Shown here: piece by piece, positions 23,199-31,229 of the stretch
How positions within the stretch are numbered: position 1 is the first letter of the stretch
Layout of the letters: the number at the start of each line of letters is the position of its first letter
NCBI GenBank assembly: GCA_014237925.1
Contig: JABACB010000001.1
Span: 1 to 32,373 of the forward strand
Source of the DNA: Alphaproteobacteria bacterium
Lineage (GTDB): Bacteria; Pseudomonadota; Alphaproteobacteria; JABAAW01
Direction of reading: 5' to 3'
Length of the DNA: 32,373 nucleotides
Program-made: the position numbers and the translations under genes
The notes under the pieces: generated by a model
Databases searched by the model: none
What the model saw: the letters and a program-made list of their open reading frames with translations, nothing else
What the model was told of the DNA's origin: nothing

Positions 23199-26100
23199 AG
23201 CCGAGCTCTTGTCTTCTTCTGCGACCGCCCCCGATCTTCTCTCCTCGTTGGTGACGCGTTTTCCGTCTCTCGACGCAGGCGCGCAGCTGCCCCTGTGCGG
23301 CGTTCCCTTCGGCATGAGCGGTGCCGTCTTGGCGGCGCTGTACGAGCGCTACGGTTCAAAGCACTCTCCGCTGCTCTTCGTTGCCGCCGACGAACGTGCG
23401 CTCGACGAGACCTCGGCGGCGCTCGGCTTCTTCGCGCCCAAGGTCGAGCGTCTCCGCTATCCGCCGTGGGACTGCCAGCCCTACGACCGCGTCTCCCCGT
23501 CGCGCGAACAGGTTGCCGCGCGTCTCGCCTGCCTCGATCGCCTTTCGTCTGATTCTTCTGCTCCTGCCTTCGTCCTGACCACCCTCGCCGCCGTCCTGCA
23601 GCGCGTTGTGCCGAAAGGTTTTGTGGCAAACAATCCCTCGCTCGTCGTGCGCGAAGGACAAGTTTTCGTGCGCGATGCCTTCCTCGCCGCCGCCGTGCGC
23701 AACGGCTACAGGCGCGAAGAGGTGGTGCGCCGTGCAGGCGACCTTGCGTTGCGCGGCAGTTTGGTGGATGTCTTTCCTCCCGACTTATCGCAGCCGGTCA
23801 GGATCGATCTCGACGGCGACAGGGTTGCTTCCGTCAAACGTTTCGATGCGGTGACCCAACGCAGCGTCGAGCCGCTCGGAGAAGTGCGGCTCTTGCAAGC
23901 GAGCGAAGTGCCTCTGTCGCAGGAAGACTGGCGAGCGTTTCGCGCACGCTATCGCCAGCGCTTCGGCGTGGACTTTGCGATGCGCGACCCCCTTTTTGCG
24001 GCTGCCGAGCGCGAGGAAGCGACGAGTGGTTTCGAACATCTTCTGCCGTTGTTCTTTGAACGCATGCACACCCTTGCCGATCACTTGCCTGCCGAAACCC
24101 TGCTGGTGCTGGGACAGGAGACGCGCGAGGCTTGCAAGCTGCGCTTGGAGACGATCGCCGACCACGCCCAAGCGCGTCAGAGCTTGCTGGAAGAAGCGGA
24201 GAAAGCGCGCAAAAAGGGAACGGAAGAGGGCGGAGAGCTACGCGCCGTCTTGCCGCCGCAGACGCTCTATCTGAGCGAGCAGGAGTGGCAAGAGTTTGTA
24301 CACAAAACCTTCCGCGCGACAGTGCGTTTGCATCGCGCGCCCGAGCTTGCGCCTGTTGCGTCGGTGAAAGGGGCTGATGAGGGGTTGTTGGCATCGCTGG
24401 ATTGCGGCGGGCGTCCATGTCCCGACTTCGCCCTTGCGCTCCGCCAAGAGCGGCTCTACGAGGATTTGCGTGCACGCGTACGGCGCAAGCCTCATGCGTT
24501 TGCCGCGCATCCCGAATCGGCGCTCGTGCGCTTGGCGGCACGGCTGCGCGAGAACGCCGTTCCTTTGGAGCCTGTGCGCGATTACGCCGCGCTGCTAGAG
24601 GCGGGCGAGGGCGTTCCTGGCGGAATTGCCCTTTCTGCACGGCAGGGGTTTGATTCTCCGTCTTTCTGTCTTGTCAGCGAATCGGAGCTGTTCGGCGAGC
24701 GTTACGGCGCGTACGTACGCAGACGTACGCGTCCGCTCGAAGCCTTGCTGGCAGAAGCGCGTACGCTTGTTGCAGGCGACCTGGTCGTCCACGACGAGCA
24801 CGGCACCGGACGCTTCGAAGGGCTCTGCTGTATCGATATCGACGGCGCGCCGCACGATTGTGTGACGATCGCCTATACCGAAGGCGAGCGACTCTACCTG
24901 CCCGTCGAAGGCTTGGAGGCGCTCTCGCGCTACGGCGAGGAGGGCGAAAGCGCGGCGAAACTCGATCGACTCGGCGGAACAGCCTTCGCCCTCAGGAAGG
25001 CGCGCGCCAAACGCAGAATCAAGGATCTGGCGGAAAAACTCATCGCCACCATGGCAGAGCGACACTTGAAACGAGCTCCCGTCTTTCGACCGCGCGAAGG
25101 ATTGTGGCAGGACTTCCAAATGGGCTTTCCTTATATGGAAACCGAAGACCAACAATCCGCCATCCGCGATGTCGTCGAAGACTTGGGCTCGGGGCGCGTC
25201 ATGGATCGCATCGTCTGCGGTGATGCAGGCTTCGGCAAGACCGAGGTCGCCCTGCGCGCAGCCTTCGTCGTCGCTGCTGCGGGCGCGCAAGTGCTCATGC
25301 TCGCTCCCACCACCCTGCTCGCCGAGCAGCACGCGCGTCTGTTCCAGCAACGTTTTGCACGCCTTCCCGCCTCGGCGAAAGTCGAAGTAGGCATCCTCTC
25401 GCGCCTGCGCAGCGCGAAGGAGCGCACGGAGACAAAGAAAAAAGCCGAACGCGGAGAGCTGGCAGTGCTCATCGGAACGCACGCAGCCCTTGCCAAAGGG
25501 ATCGCCTTGCCGAAGCTGGGGCTGCTTGTCATCGACGAGGAGCAGTCCTTTGGCGTCGAGCAAAAAGAACGCTGGAAGAAGAGCTGCGCGCACATCCTCT
25601 CGCTCAGCGCAACGCCGATCCCGCGTTCGTTGAACATGGCTCTTGCCGGGTTGCGCGACATGTCGCCGTTGCTCTCTGCGCCTTACGACAGGTTGAATGT
25701 GCGGAGCTTCGTGCTTGACTTCGACGCGGTCTCGCTGAGCGAAGCCTTGCGCCGAGAGCGTTTGCGGGCAGGGCAGGCTTTTTGCGTTGTTCCGCGCATC
25801 GCCGATTTGAAACGCACGGAAGCCTTGCTGAGACGTCTTGCGCCTGAGGCGAGGCTCGTCGTTGCGCACGGCAGACTGCCCGCAGTAGACTTGGAAAAGC
25901 GCATGCGCGCCTTCCTGGAGGGCGAGAGCGACCTTTTGCTTTCGACCAACATCGTCGAGGCGGGCTTGGACATTCCGCGTGCCAACACCATGATCATTCT
26001 CGACGCGCATCGTTTCGGCTTGGCGCAACTCTACCAGTTGCGCGGGCGCGTCGGGCGCGCCAAGCTGCGCGGCTATTGCTACTTTTGTATTCCGGAGTAT

Positions 26101-26862
26101 GCGCGCAAGCAAAAAAGCGCCATGCAACGTTTGAACCTCATGGAGACGCTCGATAGCGCGGGCGCGGGTTTGCGCGTCTCTATGCAAGACCTCGACATGC
26201 GCGGCGCAGGAAACTTGCTGGGCGAGGAGCAATCGGGAAAGATCCGCGAGGTCGGCGTCGAGCTCTATCGAAAGCTCTTGAGCGAAGCCATCCGAGAACG
26301 AAAGCAGCACGGCACCGCCGAAGCCTCGGAAGAAGTTCAGGAACAGGATCAGGAACAGGTAAAGGACATTCGCATCGCCTTGGGCATTCCTGTCCTCATC
26401 CCCTCCTCCTATGTTGCAGAGGAGGGCTTGCGCTTGGCGCTCTACCGCAGGCTTGCGCTGCTTGCGAGCGACGCGGCGCGAAGCGACTTCAGGGAGGAGT
26501 TGCAAGATCGATTCGGCGCAGTGCCTGAAGAGGTCGACAACCTGCTCGCGCTGTTTAGAATCAAGGCGCAGGCGGCGCGCGCCAACATCGAATCGCTCGA
26601 GGCGGGGGAGGCGGGCGTCACCGTACGCTTTAAGAACAACCTTTTTGCCAAGCCGCAGAAGTTGCTCGAGCTGCTTCAGCGCGGGGAAAACAATCTCAGA
26701 TTGGGCAAGGACCAAAGCCTTTCCTGGCGCACACAGCTGGGAAGGAGCGCCAAGCTGCGGACGAAGGCTGCCGAGTCCTTCGCACGCGACCTTGCCGAGA
26801 TTGCTTTGGGCAGGGACGACAGGGAGGCGAAGAGGGGAGGCGAAGAGGGGGGAGGAGAAGTG

Positions 26863-26871
<9 letters not shown>
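23188..26871 (+). CDS. mfd: Transcription-repair coupling factor Mfd
   Basis: 1227-aa SF2 DNA translocase that removes stalled RNA polymerase from lesions and recruits UvrA. Domains in order: N-terminal UvrB-homology module (RYPPWDCQPYDRVSPS), RNA polymerase-interacting region with GDLVVHDEHGTGRFEGL...YTEGERLYLPVEGLEALSRYG (about 530-590), and the translocase with Walker A GDAGFGKT (678-685) and DEEQ box (783-786, DEEQSFGVEQKE; DEEH is the common form). VLSATPIPRSLNMALAG-like SATPIPRSLNMAL, TNIVEAGLDIPRANTMII and QLRGRVGRA follow, and the C-terminal TRCF module ends the protein. The extreme C-terminus is a Gly/Glu/Arg tail produced by two 13-bp near repeats (26823-26850). The final three codons and the stop overlap the acceptor stem of the convergent tRNA-Asp gene. 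ATG 23188 is in the last unit of the upstream array. Confidence 0.97.
26823..26850 (+). repeat. 13-bp direct repeat at the mfd 3' end
   Basis: Two adjacent copies of GAGGCGAAGAGGG, slightly imperfect at the edges. The 13-base unit shifts frame between copies (EAKR then GGEEG), so the last residues of Mfd are newly made sequence. Confidence 0.75.
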
Positions 26872-26936
<65 letters not shown>

Positions 26937-26954
26937 GAAAAAGAGATCCCCTCC

Positions 26955-26983
26955 ATGCTAGAGGTTGTCGCGCATAAAGGCAA
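26955..26983 (-). promoter_or_regulatory. Putative promoter of tRNA-Asp
   Basis: On the minus strand TTGCCT (26983-26978), 17-base spacer, TAGCAT (26960-26955). This predicts a transcript start about 12 bases before the tRNA 5' end, a reasonable leader for a tRNA gene. Confidence 0.45.
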
Positions 26984-27002
26984 GGACAGCATGATCGTAG
27001 CG

Positions 27003-27060
27003 CGCGACACGGCGGGCGATATGGCGGGCGACACGGCGAGCGACATGGCGGGCGACACGC
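27003..27060. repeat. 12-bp array between tRNA-Asp and LON-domain gene
   Basis: About five units of GGCGACACGGCG / GGCGATATGGCG type in the 199-base gap. They are noncoding as far as can be seen and lie upstream of the tRNA promoter and downstream of the LON gene. Confidence 0.88.
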
Positions 27061-27135
27061 TTTTTTGTCGATGGAGTCCTATTCTTCTACAAGCAAAATC
27101 TGTCTGCAAATCTGCCTACATCAATCTCAAGTTTT

Positions 27136-27789
27136 CTAATGTCGCGTCGAGGACGCAGCAGCCTGCATGTCAAGCAATGTCAGCAGCGTACGACTGCGCT
27201 CGACACTGCTAGGCTCTTCCAGCAAAGCCTGCTTCTCGCTGGGCGCGAAAGGACACAGGATGCTGAGAAGGTTGACAACCTCCTCGTCGCCGCAGGCGAA
27301 CAACGATGCAATGTCGAAGTCGTCAGGCAACACCGAGAGCTCTTGCAACACACGCCGCAGACGCTCGCGCGGCAAGGCGATGTCGACGATAGGCGCGACC
27401 TCGTCGAGCGCGAACTCTTCGCCCTCGACGGCGAATCGTCGATAGCCTCCCTCCGCCGTCGCTTGTTCTTGCGCACGGCGGAAGCGCCGCACCCCCTTGA
27501 GAACGACGAACCGCTTGCCGTCCTCCAACTCCTCGTAGCGCACGATACGCCCAGCGCATCCGATGCGGTAGAGAGGTGCCGCTCCTTGTGTTTCCTCCGC
27601 CTTGCTCCCCTCCGCCTTTCTCCCCCCGTCTTGCGGCTGGATCATGCCGATCAGTCTGTTCGTGCCGAGCGCGTCTTCGACGAGCGCGATATAGCGCGGC
27701 TCGAACGCCACCAGCGGCAGACGCGCGTGCGGCAACAACAACGCTCCTGAGACGGGAAAGAGAGGCAGGGTTGTGGGAAAAGCGTTCAT
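27136..27789 (-). CDS. LON N-terminal (substrate-binding) domain protein
   Basis: 217-aa stand-alone LON substrate-binding domain. The start LPLFPVSGALLLPHARLPLVAFEPRYIALVEDALGTNRLIGMIQP is the hallmark, followed by IGCAGRIVRYEELEDGKRFVVLKGVRRFR and a helical C-terminus with LSVLPDDFDIASLFACGDEEVVNLLSILCPFAPSEKQALLE. These proteins lack the AAA+ and protease parts of Lon; their role (possibly as peptidase-like adaptors) is not established. The loop after MIQPQDG carries a Lys-Ala-Glu-Gly insert from two 15-bp units (27594-27623). The ATG at 27789 is in the first unit of the large 14-bp array that separates it from the ProX-like gene. Confidence 0.85.
   Translation of the reverse strand: MNAFPTTLPLFPVSGALLLPHARLPLVAFEPRYIALVEDALGTNRLIGMIQPQDGGRKAEGSKAEETQGAAPLYRIGCAGRIVRYEELEDGKRFVVLKGVRRFRRAQEQATAEGGYRRFAVEGEEFALDEVAPIVDIALPRERLRRVLQELSVLPDDFDIASLFACGDEEVVNLLSILCPFAPSEKQALLEEPSSVERSRTLLTLLDMQAAASSTRH
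27594..27623 (-). repeat. 15-bp in-frame repeat in LON-domain gene (2 units)
   Basis: Two units CCTCCGCCTTGCTCC / CCTCCGCCTTTCTCC (plus-strand reading) at 27594 and 27609. They encode a Lys-Ala-Glu-rich loop. Confidence 0.85.
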
Positions 27790-28013
27790 GCCAAAAGAAT
27801 CATGCCGAGAGAATCATGCCAAGAGAATCATGCCAAGAGAATCATGCCAAGAGAATCATGCCAAGAGTTATGCCAAAAGAGTTATACCAAGAGGGTTATG
27901 TCGAGAGGGTTATACCAAGAGGGTTATGTCGAGAGGGTTATGCCGAGAGAGTTATGCCGAGAGAGTTATGTCGAGAGAGTTATGCCGAGAGGGTTATAGG
28001 GTTATGTCGAGAG
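27787..28013 (-). repeat. 14-bp junction array between proX-like gene and LON gene (about 16 units)
   Basis: The longest array in the window. Units are CATGCCAAGAGAAT near the LON side, grading into ATGCCGAGAGGGTT, ATACCAAGAGGGTT and ATGTCGAGAGGGTT toward the proX side (plus-strand reading); nearly all are 14 bp with one 13 and one 8. The proX stop TAA (28004-28002) lies in the last unit and the LON start ATG (27789-27787) in the first. The positional gradient of variants suggests repeated local duplication. Confidence 0.97.
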
Positions 28014-28607
28014 TCCTGCAAAATCGAACAGCCTAGCCGAGCGTCCCTCGCACGCGAGGAAGCGCAGGAAGTCTGCGCCCGAAAGCGCGATGCTGCGGTC
28101 GTTGCGCATCGGGTGCGCGTTGAAGCAGCGGCTCTCGGCGATGCCGTTGTCCAGCACGAGGTTGACGACGCCCTCTTCGTCGAAGACGACGGCGAAAGGA
28201 TTGACCGCCCCCGAAGTTACGCCGAGCAGGCGTTTCAAGTCTTGCGGGTTGCCGAAGGAGAGCCGTCCCGTCACCCCCAGTCGCTCGCCGCTAGCCCCTT
28301 TGCTCAAGGCTTTGAGATCGAGCCGCAAGGCAGCGGGCAGGCAGAGCAGGAAGAAATGTCGCTTGCGGTCGCGGACGAAAAGGTTGCGGACGGCTAACCC
28401 CGGCACAGACAGCCCCGGCGCAGAACGGGCGAGCGCGCGCGATTCGGCAACCGTGAAAACACGAGGATGCTCAAAACGGCGATAGGCGACGGCTCCCGCT
28501 TCCAGCCGTTCGTAGAGCTGCTGCTCGCGCGTTTCTTCCTCGGCGACATCGGCGGCATCGGCGACATCGCTCGGCGTTGCGTGCGTGGCATCGCGGGCGG
28601 GAAGCAT
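28002..28607 (-). CDS. YbaK/ProX-family aminoacyl-tRNA deacylase
   Basis: About 201-aa protein of the prolyl-tRNA editing (YbaK/ProX) superfamily, which hydrolyses mischarged aminoacyl-tRNA in trans. Visible are FEHPRVFTVAES, VRNLFVRDRKRHFFLLCL (family KNLFLRDKKKRYFLVV), LSFGNPQDLKRLLGVTSGAVNPFAVVFD and the C-terminal HPMRNDRSIALSGADFLRFL. The family pattern fits ProX (Ala-tRNA-Pro deacylase), but the exact substrate is inferred. ATG 28607 is used; it lies in the second of two 13-bp repeats 20 bases after the GST stop. A longer frame to 28688 overlaps the GST gene. The N-terminus includes an Asp-Val-Ala-rich stretch from 9-bp repeats (about 28545-28575). The stop lies inside the 14-bp array. 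Confidence 0.82.
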   Translation of the reverse strand: MLPARDATHATPSDVADAADVAEEETREQQLYERLEAGAVAYRRFEHPRVFTVAESRALARSAPGLSVPGLAVRNLFVRDRKRHFFLLCLPAALRLDLKALSKGASGERLGVTGRLSFGNPQDLKRLLGVTSGAVNPFAVVFDEEGVVNLVLDNGIAESRCFNAHPMRNDRSIALSGADFLRFLACEGRSARLFDFAGLST

Positions 28608-28623
28608 CGACGGGAAGCATCGA
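28598..28623 (-). repeat. 13-bp junction repeat between GST and proX-like gene (2 units)
   Basis: Two exact units CGGGAAGCATCGA (plus-strand reading) at 28598 and 28611. Each contains a minus-strand ATG (28607 and 28620). Only the ATG at 28607 is in the ProX frame because the unit is 13 bp. Confidence 0.85.
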
Positions 28624-28627
28624 GAGA

Positions 28628-29245
28628 TCAGGAGGCGGGCGGCATCGTCTCCTGCAGGCAGGGGCGTTGTGCGAAGACCTCTTGCCACGCTTTGAGCTTG
28701 GGATGCTGCCCCCGCCAGTCGTATTCGGGGTAGCGCAGGGGGATGTAATCGAGCGCGATGGCGAGCGTCAAGGTTCCCAGCGAGAAGCCGTGTTCCTCAA
28801 ACGGCTGTCGTTCGAACCACGCGCAGGTGGTTTGGACATTCGTCTCCTGTTTGGTGATCCATGCAGGCGAGCGTTCTCCATCGGCGCGCAGCGTCTCCTG
28901 GAAGCGCAGCACGCAGGCATCCAAGAGACCGTCGGCTGCGGCTTGCCACAAGTGCGTCTGCCTCGCGCGCGGCTGTTCGGCAGGCAACAGCAAGCCTTGC
29001 TTGTCCGCGCCTGCCAAGCTTTGCAAGTAGGCGCAGATGACGGGCGAATCGAACAGAACCGTGCCGTCTTCCAAGATCAGCGCGGGGATTTTTCCCAAAG
29101 GGTTGATCGCGCGATAGTCGGCATCCGCTCCTGCGCGAACATCTCTGGCGACGCGCTCGACGCGCTCGGCAAGCCCCAGCTCGATCAGCGAAGCGGTGGC
29201 TTTCCGCACGAACGGAGAGGTGGGAGAATAGGAGAGTTTCATCAT
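28628..29245 (-). CDS. Glutathione S-transferase family protein
   Basis: 205-aa cytosolic GST fold. The thioredoxin-like N-terminal domain contains KLSYSPTSPFVRKATASLIELGL (S-P-F-V-R is the pattern near the catalytic site of many bacterial GSTs), NPLGKIPALILEDGTVLFDSPVICAYL (cis-Pro and Asp-Ser of the glutathione site), then an all-helical C-terminal domain with FSLGTLTLAIALDYIPLRYPEYDWRGQHPKLKAWQE. The expected N-cap motif S-x-A-D is replaced by GTLTLAIAL. The substrate is unknown. An AGGAG with about 7-base spacing precedes ATG 29245. The gene lies between the GFA-family gene and the ProX-like gene, both co-directional, which could be a small glutathione/detoxification group. Confidence 0.9.
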   Translation of the reverse strand: MMKLSYSPTSPFVRKATASLIELGLAERVERVARDVRAGADADYRAINPLGKIPALILEDGTVLFDSPVICAYLQSLAGADKQGLLLPAEQPRARQTHLWQAAADGLLDACVLRFQETLRADGERSPAWITKQETNVQTTCAWFERQPFEEHGFSLGTLTLAIALDYIPLRYPEYDWRGQHPKLKAWQEVFAQRPCLQETMPPAS

Positions 29246-29289
29246 GGGGAGCTCCTGTCAGCTAGGTGTTGTTTGTCGAGTGTTGTTGG

Positions 29290-29832
29290 TTAGGAGGAGG
29301 GAGGTGTTTGCAGGTTTTTTGTGTCGTGCCAGCCTTGCTCGTGCAGCGCTTCGATCAGGGGCTGTTCTGCCCAGCCCTCGCTTCGCGGCGTCGTGGAGAG
29401 GCGAGCGAGCATCGGATGCGCTCCTTTGGTGAAGATGTGCCCCGCGAAGGGGAGGTCGCAGGCTTGCTCCAGCGCACCCAGCATGACGCTCCACGCTTCT
29501 TCGCGCGGCGGTTGGTTTTTTTGCTCGCATCGGCGATAGAAGAGGCTTGCGCCGCAACGCGAGCAAAATCCTCGTTCCGCCCCTTGCGACGATCGGTACC
29601 AGACGAGTGTTTCTTCGTGTGTCTTTTGCGCGAGGAAGGTGAGATGTTTCTTCAAGACCTTCGTCGCAACGACGAAGGTGCCGCTCGTCTTGCGACACTG
29701 CTCGCAGTGGCAGGCGATGAGGGGACGCAATGTCGCCTCGCGCGGCGCGTCCGCCTCGATGACGAAGCGCACGCCGCCGCACAAGCAGCCTCCCGTTCGC
29801 TTGCCGCAAGCCTTTCGGGTATTTTCAGTCAT
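29290..29832 (-). CDS. GFA-family (glutathione-dependent formaldehyde-activating enzyme-like) zinc protein
   Basis: 180-aa protein of the GFA/CENP-V family. Zinc-site cysteines are in the normal places: C16-x-C18 (GGCLCGGVRF), C41-x-C43-x-x-C46 (CHCEQCRKTSG) and C90-x-x-C93 (FCSRCGASLFY). The founding member binds glutathione and hydroxymethyl-glutathione; most members are uncharacterised, so the activity here is an inference. Start ATG 29832 is overlapped by the last bases of a methyltransferase-like coding end (TGAATGACTGA context), the relic of an ancestral MTase-GFA overlap. It may have lost its own promoter when the 1.2-kb segment upstream was inserted. The gene is followed by GST in the same direction after 44 bases. 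Confidence 0.9.
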   Translation of the reverse strand: MTENTRKACGKRTGGCLCGGVRFVIEADAPREATLRPLIACHCEQCRKTSGTFVVATKVLKKHLTFLAQKTHEETLVWYRSSQGAERGFCSRCGASLFYRRCEQKNQPPREEAWSVMLGALEQACDLPFAGHIFTKGAHPMLARLSTTPRSEGWAEQPLIEALHEQGWHDTKNLQTPPSS

Positions 29833-29876
29833 TCATCGATCCTTCTTCGAGAAGTCGTTTTCTCAAGTATGTCATA
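29729..29876. repeat. Direct repeat copy A: GFA 5' end plus relic MTase 3' end
   Basis: This 148-base stretch recurs at 31072-31229 in the same orientation with a few substitutions and one 10-base length difference. On the minus strand it holds, at its upstream part, 16 codons reading MTYLRKRLLEEGSMND and a stop, the same as the real methyltransferase C-terminus except Ser for Leu. The GFA start codon and about 35 codons follow. The methyltransferase part is an orphan here. Confidence 0.93.
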
Positions 29877-29882
29877 CTTCGA

Positions 29883-29932
29883 GAAGCGAGGCTTCAAGAA
29901 GCGGGGCTTCAAGAAGCGGGGCTTCAAGAAGC
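29883..29932. repeat. 15-bp array at the edge of the inserted segment
   Basis: Three units of GAAGCGGGGCTTCAA (first diverged) plus a partial. Each has the inverted pair GCTTC/GAAGC, so a chain of small hairpins is possible. It lies between the lipoprotein stop and direct repeat A. Confidence 0.88.
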
Positions 29933-29943
29933 TGATGTGCGTA

Positions 29944-30897
29944 TTAGGCTAAGGAGTGCCAAAAGGCTTCGGTTACGGGGGTGAAAGAGTTCTCGTTGAA
30001 GAATTCGATGTTGATCGTGAAGGCTGAGTTATCCGTTCCCGTGTCGGGATTGGTGTCGAAGGCGTCCTTGACCGTGACCTCAGTATCTCTGACGGTGATG
30101 ACAAGGTCGTTGCCGTCTCTGACGAAGTTGTCGGAGTCGCTTGCGAAGTCTGCGGCTTCGTAATCATGCCCGTAGAATCGCAAGAGCATGGTACCTCCTA
30201 AGGCATCGTCGTAGGAGTTTGCGACTCCGCTATGTTCGCCGTAGCCGTAGAGTATGTCATCGGCACCAATATCGGCACCATCGAACGGATTGTCGTCTGA
30301 ACTCGGGTCGACTATCGGCCAGCAGGTGACCCTGTCTGCTCCGATGAAGGGGTCGTCGACCTCGTCGACTTCGTCGCCAGCATCGGTTGTGACCTCTCGC
30401 AGGGTTGCGTCTGTCAGGACGAGCGGAAGGCTGTCGTCGACCTCGTCGACTTCGTCGTCAGCATCGGTTGTGATCTCTCGCAGGGTTGCGTCCGTCAGGA
30501 CGAGCGGAAGGCTGTCGTCGACCTCGTCGCCTTCGTCGCTAGCATCGGTTGTGACCTCTAGCGAAATGGTATCTCCGCGCCAGTTCTCGACCTCGACGAT
30601 GGCGGGGAGCGGTGCTTCTTCTAGCGGCGTTTCTTCTAGCGACACGACCAAAGAGGCGGGGTTGCCCAAAGCAGCGGCGTTTGCCGTTGCAGCCGAAGAA
30701 GAGGACAGGGAAGAAGAGGACAGGGAAGAAGAGGACAGGGAAGAAGAGCCCCCTTCGCTTTCTTTGGCGCAGCCCTCAAGAAAGACGCCAAGCGCAACGC
30801 TCGACAACAAGGCACTCAAGACGCGGGATTTTTTGTTGCTTTTCCCCTCGAAGTCCTTACCGAGTGAAGCGGTGAAGGTGATGTTTTCGTTCGGCAC
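29944..30897 (-). CDS. Repeat-rich lipoprotein-like protein with RTX-related C-terminal region
   Basis: 317-aa protein. The N-terminus has a charged 24-residue lead, then a hydrophobic segment (VLSALLSSVALGVFLEGC) ending in a lipobox-like LEGC with Cys at C43; the Glu at -2 is unusual. A Ser-rich stretch (15-bp array, 30695-30748) and 2.5 copies of a 27-residue repeat (EITTDADDEVDEVDDSLPLVL and TDATLR) at residues 114-182 follow. The C-terminal third (ADDILYGYGEHSGV, FVRDGNDLVITVRDTEVTVKDAF) resembles the calcium-binding-associated domain at the end of RTX/haemolysin-type proteins. It is probably cell-surface anchored; function is unknown. The start is GTG 30897 with AAGGA upstream. The gene has its own strong promoter and sits alone between direct repeats, indicating an inserted unit. 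Confidence 0.7.
   Translation of the reverse strand: MPNENITFTASLGKDFEGKSNKKSRVLSALLSSVALGVFLEGCAKESEGGSSSLSSSSLSSSSLSSSSAATANAAALGNPASLVVSLEETPLEEAPLPAIVEVENWRGDTISLEVTTDASDEGDEVDDSLPLVLTDATLREITTDADDEVDEVDDSLPLVLTDATLREVTTDAGDEVDEVDDPFIGADRVTCWPIVDPSSDDNPFDGADIGADDILYGYGEHSGVANSYDDALGGTMLLRFYGHDYEAADFASDSDNFVRDGNDLVITVRDTEVTVKDAFDTNPDTGTDNSAFTINIEFFNENSFTPVTEAFWHSLA
30352..30558 (-). repeat. 81-bp coding repeat in the lipoprotein gene
   Basis: About 2.5 copies of an 81-bp (27-codon) unit, highly similar to each other. The encoded unit is acidic and rich in Asp, Val and Thr. Confidence 0.92.
30695..30748 (-). repeat. 15-bp coding array in the lipoprotein gene
   Basis: Three exact units GAAGAAGAGGACAGG (plus-strand reading) at 30695, 30710 and 30725 and a partial fourth. 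They encode a Ser-Ser-Leu-Ser-Ser spacer just after the lipidation Cys. Confidence 0.95.
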
Positions 30898-31026
30898 GGC
30901 TCTGTTCCTTGTGGTGTGTCCTTGTGATGTGTGTGGCGTGATGTGTGTGGTGAAACAAAAGTGTGCCAGTCTTTATTTTTTGCGTCCGTCTTTCGTGCGT
31001 TCTACAATAGCGTCAGCAACACAAGA

Positions 31027-31055
31027 AAAGTAGCACAAAAAACGCATCGTGTCAA
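31027..31055 (-). promoter_or_regulatory. Strong sigma70-like promoter for the lipoprotein gene
   Basis: On the minus strand TTGACA (31055-31050), 17-base spacer, TACTTT (31032-31027) with a TG one base upstream (extended -10). This is the best consensus promoter seen in the window. It lies inside the inserted segment, just past direct repeat B, and drives toward 30897 and possibly on into the GFA gene. Confidence 0.65.
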
Positions 31056-31071
31056 GGTTGTTGCGACGACG

Positions 31072-31185
31072 AATGTCGCCTCTTGTCGCTTCGCGCGGCG
31101 CGTCCGCCTCGATGTTGAAGCGCACGCCGTCGCACAAACAGCCTCCCGTTCGCTTGCGGCAAGCCTATCGGGTATTTTCAGTCAT
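31072..31185 (-). pseudogene. 5' fragment of the GFA-family gene with nonsense codon
   Basis: From ATG 31185 it reads MTENTR and then TAG (31167-31165), where the intact gene has AAG for Lys7. Beyond it the fragment continues to match the intact gene (Cys/Arg/Lys codons, then the VRF...EADAPREA region) until it breaks off at about 31072 with a 10-base insertion. It is a dead relic of duplication. The overlap of its ATG with the methyltransferase stop (ATGAATGACTGA) preserves the ancestral gene junction. Confidence 0.88.
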
Positions 31186-31229
31186 TCATCAATCCTTCTT
31201 CGAGAAGTCGTTTTCTCAAGTATGTCATA
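31072..31229. repeat. Direct repeat copy B: MTase 3' end plus GFA 5' fragment
   Basis: Partner of the repeat at 29729-29876. On the minus strand it supplies the genuine C-terminal codons of the methyltransferase (MTYLRKRLLEEGLMND and stop) and then a broken copy of the GFA 5' end. It is 10 bases longer than copy A near the inner edge. Confidence 0.93.

Noticed and set aside
24595..26715. 706-residue minus-strand open frame
   Set aside because: Wholly antisense to mfd, whose motifs are complete. Long antisense frames are expected in GC-rich DNA. No recognisable motif.
27576..28397. Long plus-strand frame with a repeated MPRESCQENHAKRI-like peptide
   Set aside because: It is produced by the 14-bp array, which is open in several frames, and its ends run antisense through the LON and ProX-like genes. 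No family pattern and no ribosome-binding site.
29877..31071. Insertion sequence or integron cassette in the MTase-GFA region
   Set aside because: No transposase or integrase, no terminal inverted repeats, and the flanking direct repeats (about 150 bp with gene ends) are far longer than a transposon target duplication.
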